Below, one piece after another: positions 15,344 to 22,716 of a stretch of 64,000 nucleotides of DNA. A program made the position numbers and the translations under genes. Source of the DNA: Bacteriovoracaceae bacterium UBA6153. GTDB lineage: Bacteria; Bdellovibrionota; Bacteriovoracia; Bacteriovoracales; Bacteriovoracaceae. Where the stretch lies: contig DIUR01000033.1 in NCBI GenBank assembly GCA_002428265.1, positions 496,001 through 560,000 on the forward strand. Reading direction: 5' to 3'. Every line of letters starts with the position of its first letter. Within the stretch, counting starts at the first letter, position 1. Under the pieces are notes generated by a model. The model was not told the origin of the DNA, did no database searches, and saw only the letters and a list, made by a program, of their open reading frames with translations.

Positions 15344-17509
15344 CTATACCTTCATCCCTTTAGCGAATGGAAGAACTCTCACTCTCTTATTTGTTAATTG
15401 GAAAACAGCATTGGCAATCGCCGGAGCAATTGGTGGAACTCCCGGCTCACCTAATCCTGTTGGAGCATCAGTCGTTTTAATAAAATCGACATGAACAACC
15501 GGAGCATCAAACATTCTCACTACAGGCATCTCGCTAAAGTTTCCTTGCTGAACAAGGCCATCTTTAAAAGTGATTTCATGGTGCATGACACTTGTGATTC
15601 CAAAAACAATTCCGCCTTCCAGCTGAGTTTTTGCCACTTCAGGATTTACGACTTGTCCACAATGAGCAGAACACCAAACCTGATGAACCCTTGGCAGACC
15701 ATCAACAATTGAAACTTCTGCCACCTGTCCGACAACTGTTCCAAAAGATTCATGGACAGCAAGTCCCCATGCTCTACCTTTTGGAGCTTTTTTAGTTCCC
15801 CAGCCTGTCATCTTTTTTAATTGTTCTAAAACGGCCATATGCTTTTTAGACTCGCTCAGCATTGATTGGCGGTATTTTAACGGGTCTGATTTTTCTTTAT
15901 GAGCAAGCTCATCAATCATCGTCTCCATGACATAGGCCGTATGAGTGTGACCTACAGATCTATACCAAAGAGTTGTGACATCATTTTTTGGAATCGTCTG
16001 TTGAACTCTGAAGTTTTTAAACTTGTAATGAGACTCTGTGATTCCTTCTGTAACGGCAGACTCAAGGCCATTTTTAATCATCATGTCACCGAAGAACGAG
16101 TTCCCCATAACAGTTTGGCCAACAATGAAGTGATCCCAGCTCACTAATTTATTTTTTTCATCCAGACCTACTTTTGCTCTATGAAAAGTAATCGGGCGAT
16201 AATATCCGGCATGAGTGTCGTCTTCTCTGGTCATCACCATCTTTAATGGCTTCTTAACAATTTTTGCTAATTCACAGGCCTGAACAACATAGTCTGAATT
16301 TTTTGAAGCACGACGGCCGAAACTTCCGCCGGCATAAGTTGTATGCACATCAACGTTTTCTGGTTTCAAACCAAAAATTTTCGCGGCAACATCTCTATCA
16401 CTTGTTGGCATCTGATGACCTGACCAGATCTCTGCTTTTTTACCATCGTAATTCACCGTACAATTTAGAGGCTCCATCGCAGAATGAGCAAGGTAAGGAA
16501 ATTCATAATCAGCAGTGAATTGAGTTTTAGAACTCTTCATTGCTTCCTCGACCGCACCAATGTTTTCTGCCACAATTCCTTTTTCATCAGCAAGCGACTT
16601 AAAATGTTTCATCCATTCATCAGTTGAAAATGTATCGTTCTTATTGCTTTTGAATTGAATCTTTAGCGCATCTCTTCCGGTTTTAGCGGCATAAGTATTT
16701 TTTGCAAGAACGGCGACTTTGTTTCCAAATCTCACCACATCAACAACACCTGAAACAGCTCTCGCTGCTTTTTCATCGTAAGAGGCAATCTCTCCCCCAT
16801 CAATGTGTGATCTTGCCACTACAGCATAAAGCATTCCAGGGATTCTCACGTCCATTCCAAAAATGGCCGTTCCGTTTGCCTTTCCTAGTGCATCGACACG
16901 TTTCATCGAGTGGCCGATAACTTTAAAGTCTTTTGAATTTTTTAATTTTGGATTTTGTGGCAATGGAAGTTTATTAGCATCTTCGGCCAGCTCACCATAA
17001 GAGAGCTTTCCTCGAGCAGAAACAATAAAACCATTTTGTGCCTTTACCTCTGCAACAGGTATTCCCCATCTCTTGGCAGCGGCAAGCTCAAGCATCTCTC
17101 TCATTCCTGCGCCGATTTTTCTATGCTGATCCCACGATGAAGCAAGAGCAGAAGATCCACCAGTCATTTGAAGAGGACCAAACATTGTGTGGTTATACAC
17201 AGGATTTACTGGAGCTGAGACAGACTTGATTAATTTCCAATCACACTCTAATTCTTCAGCAATAAGTTGCGCCATTGAAGTATTCACTCCCTGGCCCATC
17301 TCTAGTTTGTTAATGATCATTGTAATCGTATTATCTGGAGCAATATGAACGAAGGCATTCGGTGCATAGACTGCAGCAGCTTTTGAAACTTCGGCCGCAA
17401 GCAGTCGATTGTTTCCCGGAATATTAAAAGCTACAATCAATCCACCAAGAGCAGCTGCTGATGAGGTAAGGAAGTCGCGACGATTTACGATCATTTTTTC
17501 TTCAGTCAT
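15344..17509 (-). CDS. Tat-exported molybdopterin-binding subunit (IorB/aldehyde dehydrogenase type)
   Basis: 721 residues. A twin-arginine leader (NRRDFLTSSAAALGG, ~9-23) precedes a xanthine-dehydrogenase-family large subunit of the isoquinoline 1-oxidoreductase beta type. Features include GGSFGRRASKNSD in the middle and GLGEPGVPPIAPAIANA near the C-terminus, whose Glu is the general base in this family. The protein hydroxylates aromatic N-heterocycles or aldehydes; the exact substrate cannot be read. It pairs with the 2Fe-2S subunit encoded 9 bases upstream, and the complex would be periplasmic. Confidence 0.93.
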   Translation of the reverse strand: MTEEKMIVNRRDFLTSSAAALGGLIVAFNIPGNNRLLAAEVSKAAAVYAPNAFVHIAPDNTITMIINKLEMGQGVNTSMAQLIAEELECDWKLIKSVSAPVNPVYNHTMFGPLQMTGGSSALASSWDQHRKIGAGMREMLELAAAKRWGIPVAEVKAQNGFIVSARGKLSYGELAEDANKLPLPQNPKLKNSKDFKVIGHSMKRVDALGKANGTAIFGMDVRIPGMLYAVVARSHIDGGEIASYDEKAARAVSGVVDVVRFGNKVAVLAKNTYAAKTGRDALKIQFKSNKNDTFSTDEWMKHFKSLADEKGIVAENIGAVEEAMKSSKTQFTADYEFPYLAHSAMEPLNCTVNYDGKKAEIWSGHQMPTSDRDVAAKIFGLKPENVDVHTTYAGGSFGRRASKNSDYVVQACELAKIVKKPLKMVMTREDDTHAGYYRPITFHRAKVGLDEKNKLVSWDHFIVGQTVMGNSFFGDMMIKNGLESAVTEGITESHYKFKNFRVQQTIPKNDVTTLWYRSVGHTHTAYVMETMIDELAHKEKSDPLKYRQSMLSESKKHMAVLEQLKKMTGWGTKKAPKGRAWGLAVHESFGTVVGQVAEVSIVDGLPRVHQVWCSAHCGQVVNPEVAKTQLEGGIVFGITSVMHHEITFKDGLVQQGNFSEMPVVRMFDAPVVHVDFIKTTDAPTGLGEPGVPPIAPAIANAVFQLTNKRVRVLPFAKGMKV

Positions 17510-17518
17510 AAATCCTCC

Positions 17519-17971
17519 TTATGCTAATTCGCGGGCAGCTTGATGAATCGCTGCTTTGATACGTTGATAAGTTCCACAACGACAGATGTGTCCACCCATT
17601 GCATTGTCGATATCCGTGTCTGTCGGTTTTTTTGTTTCAGCAAGAAGAGCGGAAGCTGTCATAACATTTCCAATCTGACAGTAGCCACATTGAGGAACAT
17701 GGTTTTCCACCCAGGCCTTTTGCACAGCTTGAGAAATTTTATCTTTCATTCCTTCGATCGTTACAATTTCTTTTTCGCCTACAAGTTTTAATGGAAGTGC
17801 GCATGAACGAACAGGATTTCCATCCATGTGAACGGTGCAAGCTCCACATTGTGCTTGTCCGCAACCAAATTTAGTCCCAGTGAGATTTAATTCATCTCTG
17901 ATAACCCATAGAAGAGGTGTGTCTTCTGATGATGTCACATTGTGAATTGTTCCATTGATGTTAACTTTCAT
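17519..17971 (-). CDS. 2Fe-2S subunit of molybdenum hydroxylase (IorA-like)
   Basis: 150 residues with two 2Fe-2S clusters. The plant-type cluster is CGQAQCGACTVHMDG plus a downstream Cys (VRSCALP). The C-terminal four-helix cluster is CGYCQIG ... CRCGTY. It lacks its own signal peptide, so it is probably co-exported with the Tat-tagged large subunit, as known for IorAB-type enzymes. First gene of the six-gene operon. An upstream TAAACG...CGTTTA inverted repeat at 18004-18024 may be an operator. Confidence 0.95.
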   Translation of the reverse strand: MKVNINGTIHNVTSSEDTPLLWVIRDELNLTGTKFGCGQAQCGACTVHMDGNPVRSCALPLKLVGEKEIVTIEGMKDKISQAVQKAWVENHVPQCGYCQIGNVMTASALLAETKKPTDTDIDNAMGGHICRCGTYQRIKAAIHQAARELA

Positions 17972-18003
17972 ATAAACTCCTGAATGCCTTTATTGTGATC
18001 GTA

Positions 18004-18024
18004 TAAACGCTACAGGAACGTTTA
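18004..18024. promoter_or_regulatory. inverted repeat upstream of molybdo-hydroxylase operon
   Basis: TAAACG-N9-CGTTTA lies about 35-55 bases before the first start codon of the operon, a position suited to a repressor or activator site. No regulator gene is adjacent, so the assignment is speculative. Confidence 0.3.
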
Positions 18025-18068
18025 AATAAAAACACTCTTTTTCATAGGGAGAATTAAGAAAATTAAGG

Positions 18069-18998
18069 TTAAATTATGCGACGAATTTTTGCTAAAGCTG
18101 TTTGGCACCCCAAACTAAATGAGCGCAATTTCCCACTCTCCATTTTTATCAGCCAACGATCAAGTGTGAGTGTTCTTGAAAAATAAAAAAAGATAAAACC
18201 AATGGCAACTGGCCTCATCAAGTACCAGCCAATTTGAGCATAATCGTGCTGTGAGAAATAGAGAAAAAGTCCCGTTATCACAATAGAAACTAAAAAAAGT
18301 GGACGAAATAAATCTTTTATCGCAAGCCATGCAACATTTTTTTGCGGAGTCTTTTCTGTATCAAGACTTATACCTTTTTCGCGCGCAACTTTAATCAAGC
18401 CTGCTTCATAATTTTTCCCGTAAATGCTCTCACCTTTTGTCCGCCAGGCGATGATACCAATGATGATAGCTGCTAACATCTTTGTTACTACGATGCCGAG
18501 AAAAATCCAAAGCAGCATCTCTTTTTTTATTCCATGATACGGAATTGTTTTTTCATAAAGATGATCAGCGGCCGTGAATAATTTTTCCCCAAAAAAAAGA
18601 TAATAAGTTATCAGTGGCTGTATGAATGTCCACACAGACAAAAGCGCCATCCCTGCGCAGAGACCAAAGAGATTAGTCCCAAAAACGACAATGCCGAGAT
18701 TAAAAAGCAGCCCCTGCATTGATAAACTAAGCATGGGACCTAGTTTTTTTCCTGCAGGCGACAGAGACTTTAAAACGGCCGCCACATTTGAAATGCTATA
18801 AGTGATCCACTGATTTTGAGGGATATTACTCGATAAAATGGCAGCTCTACAAAGGATGAACCCTTGGTTTAGCGACAGTAAGATACCAGAAAAAGGAACT
18901 TTAAAAGTATGAAGGAGTGACCCCAGGCCTATTTCGATTAAACTTAGTGTGGCACCATAATGCCCGACTATTTCTATTTTTTTATTTTCTTCGCTCAT
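18069..18998 (-). CDS. multi-pass membrane protein of unknown function
   Basis: 310 residues from the second in-frame ATG; an earlier ATG gives 13 more residues (MRRSKTPSYREWN). About seven hydrophobic segments: residues ~14-35, ~60-80, ~90-115, ~115-140, ~160-185, ~240-262 and ~268-285. Conserved-looking polar residues are few, and there is a soluble loop around 190-225. It resembles small-molecule transporters or energy-coupling S-components in overall layout, but I cannot place it in a family. No partner ATPase is adjacent. The start is uncertain because no clear ribosome site is visible. Confidence 0.65.
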   Translation of the reverse strand: MSEENKKIEIVGHYGATLSLIEIGLGSLLHTFKVPFSGILLSLNQGFILCRAAILSSNIPQNQWITYSISNVAAVLKSLSPAGKKLGPMLSLSMQGLLFNLGIVVFGTNLFGLCAGMALLSVWTFIQPLITYYLFFGEKLFTAADHLYEKTIPYHGIKKEMLLWIFLGIVVTKMLAAIIIGIIAWRTKGESIYGKNYEAGLIKVAREKGISLDTEKTPQKNVAWLAIKDLFRPLFLVSIVITGLFLYFSQHDYAQIGWYLMRPVAIGFIFFYFSRTLTLDRWLIKMESGKLRSFSLGCQTALAKIRRII

Positions 18999-19081
18999 AT
19001 TCCATTCTCTATAGGAGGGAGTTTTTGACCGTCTCAACCAATTAAGCCTTTTTCCTTTATAATTAAAGCCAGAGGTTCATA

Positions 19082-19480
19082 ATGAAAGCAATACTATTTT
19101 TATCAATTTTTTTTAATACGGCCATCGCACAAGATAAGGGCGGTGAAAATATACGTCAGTTCTGGAGCAATGGAAGCACACATTACTTATTTTCATATAA
19201 CCCTAATACAAAAATTCTTATCTCTGATACCTGTCTAGATGAATCTCAGAGTTTAGATAAATCAAAATGCGAAGCTGCCAAGGCCTTGAAGAATAAAAAT
19301 CTTCAAGTTGATCCAGTTCACTTTCGCGGTGGAAAAAATCCCGGTGCAGTTGCATGCACAAGCGGATTAAAGAAAAAAATTATTATTCTAAAGGATTCAA
19401 AAGATAACGAAAATTCATTCTGCGTTTTTGAAGATGAATCAATGATCTCTGCTATCAATCTTCAAAACATAATTAAATAG
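19082..19480 (+). CDS. small secreted protein of unknown function
   Basis: 132 residues with a signal peptide ending at AIAQD (MKAILFLSIFFNTAIA). The mature domain (~115 residues) contains four Cys (TCLDESQS, KCEAAK, ACTSG, FCVFED) that could form two disulfides. The gene is followed 9 bases later by the secreted papain-like protein, so both are probably co-expressed. A propeptide-like or inhibitor role is possible, but nothing in the sequence proves it. Confidence 0.75.
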   Translation: MKAILFLSIFFNTAIAQDKGGENIRQFWSNGSTHYLFSYNPNTKILISDTCLDESQSLDKSKCEAAKALKNKNLQVDPVHFRGGKNPGAVACTSGLKKKIIILKDSKDNENSFCVFEDESMISAINLQNIIK

Positions 19481-19488
19481 GGTCTCTT

Positions 19489-21321
19489 ATGAAAATTACT
19501 CTCCTACTTGCTCTTATTTCTTTTAATGCAAATGCCTTGGACTGCGGTGGAATTCCAGAAGGTCAGATCATAAGGATTGACAATGGTTCTGGAAGTCTGG
19601 CGAAAGCTGCTCTTCAAGACCAAGATGGAATCGGAAGCTGTTATGCAAATCAGGCCTCTCTTCTTTTACAATCTGTCATTCCAAACAGCCCTAACCTTTC
19701 TTATTTAAACTTAGCGCTGTTTTATACGGCCGATCAAAAAAAGAAACAGAGAAGAAATAATCTTGTTAACAATTCAAGCAATGCTGACAGCGATAAAGAA
19801 TATACAAAAGATATCACTAATGAAGATGGGACAATAACTTCTGAAGGTGGATCAGGGATCTGGGGGGGATTTGCTTGCGATACAATCAACCTGGCAAAAG
19901 AAAAACAGAGAACTTCTAAAAGTGGGTCTCTTTGTAAGGCCGAAGATGTGGCCCTTGAACACAATTTTTTTAATAGTGCTGCTAATCACTCAGTAGACTC
20001 TAGTCAGATTCAGGAAAAATCACTGCTTCAAGCTTCAAGATACATGAATACATTCCAAAAAAACTTTGGTGCTCCTCTTGATAGCGACACCAAGATGACA
20101 AAAGAATTAAAAGAGAAAAGACAAAAAGCAGATGATTTCTCCAATGCACTAAAAAATTTCGTCGCGAACTCAAGTAATTCTTTTTTTAGTGATAAATGTA
20201 CAGCTATACCGACTTCCAAAGTTCAACAAATTATGAACAATGCAATGGTAAGAGTTCTTGATGCCAACCCTAAGTGCATTGAGCGCCAAAGAGTCATACG
20301 ATCAGATCTTCCAATTTGTAAGATCATAGGTCAGATGGGTTATCTTAAAATGACTAGCTCAGGGATGAGCAGTAAAGTTTCTTTTGAACTGAATGGAAAT
20401 ATCAATCAAGGTTTAGCCTCTTCACTTCCAATGTTATATGAAACCCAAGGCGGATTTACAGGCTTTGTTGATGGACTGAAGAATTTTATGAAAGCGCAGG
20501 ATAAGATAAAAGTTACTAAAGCTAACAAAGCGGCAAAAGACTCTTTCAATAAATTAATCGCTGAGAGCTTTTCTGCAAAAGACTTAAATGAGCTTGAAGG
20601 AACTTATAAGCGAGTGGCCTTGAAACAAATCGATGATTGTAAGCAGGCAAACATGCTTGAGTATTTTAAAGATAAAACTCAATTTTTAGAAATGGCAAAA
20701 AAAGACAGTGTTCTTTGTAATTATACTGAACTTCTCACAAGAGCTTCTGATCTTGCCAATGTCATTCCTGAGAAAACGTTTAATAACATCTCAGGCTTCG
20801 TTGATTTCCTGACGGCCAAAGCAGGGCTTAATTACGATGATGCTATTATGTCAATTATGGCCCAGGACTGTACTCCCGATAAACGTTTATCTATTCCAGA
20901 AACCGTCAAATGCGAGAGTGAGAGAATAATATTTTCATCAGATGATGTGACTCCTACTCTAGCGTCTAATGTTCAAAGAACAATTAAGGCCAACAGAGAG
21001 AGAATGATCAATAACATTCAAAATAACCGTGCTATCGGGTTAGATATTTGTACTAAATTTTGGAATGATCCCTCATATGATCTTCACGGAGAAGATTCGA
21101 GCACAAAATATAACTCTTGCAGCGCGACTGGAAAGCACGGCTTTCATGCCATCACTATGGTGGGCTATAGATGTAAAGACAACAAGATTCAGTATCTGGC
21201 ACAAAACTCATGGGGACCTAACTGGAAAGCTGATCCTTATGAAATTGAAAATGGAAAAATCTGGTTAGACGAAGACAAACTTTTTAAAAATCTAGACCGC
21301 ATCAATTACATCACACCATAA
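19489..21321 (+). CDS. secreted papain-like (C1-type) cysteine peptidase homologue with large insertion
   Basis: 610 residues with a signal peptide (residues 1-17, ending NANA). The papain-type active-site pattern is split. DQDGIGSCYANQAS near the N-terminus carries Q45 and C51, the oxyanion-hole Gln and nucleophile. The C-terminal KHGFHAITMVGYR (H553) and AQNSWGPNW (N573) supply the rest of the triad. About 490 residues separate Cys and His, versus roughly 130 in papain; this insert is Cys-containing, Lys-rich and mostly helical. Likely a secreted peptidase, possibly for prey or biomass degradation. Confidence 0.85.
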   Translation: MKITLLLALISFNANALDCGGIPEGQIIRIDNGSGSLAKAALQDQDGIGSCYANQASLLLQSVIPNSPNLSYLNLALFYTADQKKKQRRNNLVNNSSNADSDKEYTKDITNEDGTITSEGGSGIWGGFACDTINLAKEKQRTSKSGSLCKAEDVALEHNFFNSAANHSVDSSQIQEKSLLQASRYMNTFQKNFGAPLDSDTKMTKELKEKRQKADDFSNALKNFVANSSNSFFSDKCTAIPTSKVQQIMNNAMVRVLDANPKCIERQRVIRSDLPICKIIGQMGYLKMTSSGMSSKVSFELNGNINQGLASSLPMLYETQGGFTGFVDGLKNFMKAQDKIKVTKANKAAKDSFNKLIAESFSAKDLNELEGTYKRVALKQIDDCKQANMLEYFKDKTQFLEMAKKDSVLCNYTELLTRASDLANVIPEKTFNNISGFVDFLTAKAGLNYDDAIMSIMAQDCTPDKRLSIPETVKCESERIIFSSDDVTPTLASNVQRTIKANRERMINNIQNNRAIGLDICTKFWNDPSYDLHGEDSSTKYNSCSATGKHGFHAITMVGYRCKDNKIQYLAQNSWGPNWKADPYEIENGKIWLDEDKLFKNLDRINYITP

Positions 21322-21329
21322 AATGTCTG

Positions 21330-21352
21330 CAGAGGCCTAGGCAAGGCCTCTG
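21330..21352 (+). terminator. hairpin after papain-like gene
   Basis: Nine-base-pair stem CAGAGGCCT / AGGCCTCTG with a five-base loop, nine bases after the stop codon. The U run is poor (TTAATA), so termination may be partial or factor-assisted. Confidence 0.6.
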
Positions 21353-21506
21353 TTAATACCCTCGCGAAAAGGTTACCCAAACCCAAAAAGATATTTGAAA
21401 AATCGGATATTCGATCGAAAAGGTACAGTTCGTAGTACATACAATTAAAAATTAGATAACAACAATCTGGTAAATTTCGTTAATAAATCAATGTATTATC
21501 CAAAAG

Positions 21507-21520
21507 ATGAGTTAAGTCAT
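21507..21520. promoter_or_regulatory. CRP/FNR-type palindrome upstream of the FNR-like regulator
   Basis: ATGA-GTTAAG-TCAT, a TGA-N6-TCA core as bound by CRP/FNR dimers. It lies about 43 bases before a TTTAAT -10-like element, so autoregulation is plausible. The half-sites (ATGAG) differ from those of the two better boxes at 22300 and 31982. Confidence 0.4.
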
Positions 21521-21575
21521 GTTTTTTTGAGTGTTTAATGTTAATTTAATAAATGAGACAAACCAGGATAGTTAG

Positions 21576-22286
21576 ATGAAAAAAGGTTCTACAAGTAGCT
21601 GCGAATCATGTCCCTCTAAGAAAGATGGAATCTTCTGCAATTTAGATTTTGCAGAAATTATGGATATCAGCACTCACAAAATTACCAACAAGTATAAAAA
21701 GGGACAAACGCTTTTTGTTCAAGGCACACATCCGTTTGGGCTTTACTGTATCTCGGCCGGAAATATTAAATTAACCAAAACTGGTATTGATGGAAAAGAG
21801 ACAATCGTTCGCATTGTAAATGCCGGGGATATTCTTGGACATAGAAGCCTCTTCACAAATGAAGACTTTGGAAAAACCGCAACAGCGATGGAAGACACTG
21901 AAGTGTGTTTTATCGACAAAAAATACATTCTGTCTCTGATGGAAAAAAATCCTTCTGTCGCATTGAACATTATCAATAAGCTTTCCCGCGATATGGGGAA
22001 TGCCGAAAATAAATTAACTTCACTTCACCAAAAAAATGTCCGTGAACGTCTTGCCGAACTTCTGTTATCTCTTAAGGCCACTCATGGAGTGAGAGAAAAC
22101 GATCGCTGGAGAGTTGACCTAAAACTTACTCGCGAAGAAATGGCGACAATGATTGGAACTGCCAATGAAACTCTGATTAGATTCATGACTGAATTTAAAG
22201 AGGCCGGTATTATTGAACAAGAAGGAAAAGTTATCTTCATTAAAGATGAAGCAGAACTTCTGAATTGGGCAAACATCCACTACTAA
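21576..22286 (+). CDS. FNR-like transcriptional regulator with candidate 4Fe-4S cysteines
   Basis: 236 residues: N-terminal Cys region, cyclic-nucleotide-binding fold (~35-150), long dimer helix, C-terminal helix-turn-helix. Cysteines at 9, 12 and 21 (CESCPSKKDGIFC) plus C111 in TEVCFID match the pattern of E. coli FNR (C20, C23, C29, C122), although the last N-terminal gap is longer. The recognition helix ANETLIR keeps the E-x3-R of FNR (VETISR). The Shine-Dalgarno AGGA is good. It sits directly upstream of the cbb3 operon, whose promoter has an FNR-type box, so it is the likely oxygen-responsive activator. Confidence 0.92.
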   Translation: MKKGSTSSCESCPSKKDGIFCNLDFAEIMDISTHKITNKYKKGQTLFVQGTHPFGLYCISAGNIKLTKTGIDGKETIVRIVNAGDILGHRSLFTNEDFGKTATAMEDTEVCFIDKKYILSLMEKNPSVALNIINKLSRDMGNAENKLTSLHQKNVRERLAELLLSLKATHGVRENDRWRVDLKLTREEMATMIGTANETLIRFMTEFKEAGIIEQEGKVIFIKDEAELLNWANIHY

Positions 22287-22299
22287 TTTTTTTCAAAAC

Positions 22300-22341
22300 C
22301 TGATATAGATTATATTTTCGCCCATCCATTAAAGATAAGAT
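22300..22341 (+). promoter_or_regulatory. class-II FNR-type promoter of the cbb3 operon (leaderless start)
   Basis: Box CTGAT-ATAG-ATTAT at 22300-22313, 22 bases, then -10 TAAGAT at 22336-22341. The predicted start is 22348, the A of the first gene's ATG. The box centre is therefore at -41.5, the classic class-II FNR activator position. The geometry and -10 are identical to those of the HiPIP-hemN promoter (31954-31995). There is no Shine-Dalgarno, consistent with a leaderless mRNA. Confidence 0.7.
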
Positions 22342-22347
22342 GGGCGT

Positions 22348-22716
22348 ATGAAACAACTAAGCCACATCGAATTGAGTAGTGAATTAATTAAAAAAATCAC
22401 TTCTTATTTTCCTTCGAAAAAGTATAAAACTCAGTCTCACCTCTTCTATGAAGGACAGGTTCCGATTTCTGGTTTTCTTATCTTAGACGGCTCGATTCAA
22501 ATCACTCACAAAAGAAAATTAAAAAAAATGCTCAAGGCCGGATACCTTCTGGGAGTTTTTGAACTCCTTAATAAAAAACCAATTGAAATAAGCGCAGAGG
22601 TTTATCCTGATACTGAAGTTTGTTTTCTGGACAAGACGACTTTGCTTGAAGTTTTAAAGTCCCCAGACAATGAGCTTTTTCAGCTCTTCAAAATGTTTAT
22701 AGAGAGGCGCTCATGA
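22348..22716 (+). CDS. cyclic-nucleotide-binding-fold protein without DNA-binding domain
   Basis: 122 residues, only the cupin-like effector fold of the CRP/FNR family: LFYEGQVPISGFLILDGSIQIT, then AGYLLGVFELL, then DTEVCFLDKTTLLEVL. It lacks the helix-turn-helix and most of the dimer helix. The Cys in TEVCFLD matches C111 of the neighbouring FNR-like regulator, but there is no N-terminal Cys cluster. It is the first gene of the cbb3 operon and overlaps ccoI by four bases. It may modulate the regulator by heterodimerisation, or be a redox or ligand sensor acting on the CcoI ATPase; both are guesses. Confidence 0.8.
   Translation: MKQLSHIELSSELIKKITSYFPSKKYKTQSHLFYEGQVPISGFLILDGSIQITHKRKLKKMLKAGYLLGVFELLNKKPIEISAEVYPDTEVCFLDKTTLLEVLKSPDNELFQLFKMFIERRS

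Noticed and set aside
22319..22346. Hairpin CGCCCATC/GATGGGCG just before the first cbb3 operon ATG as a ribosome-site lock
   Set aside because: The same bases contain a -10 (TAAGAT) at the exact class-II FNR position, predicting a leaderless mRNA that would not contain the hairpin.
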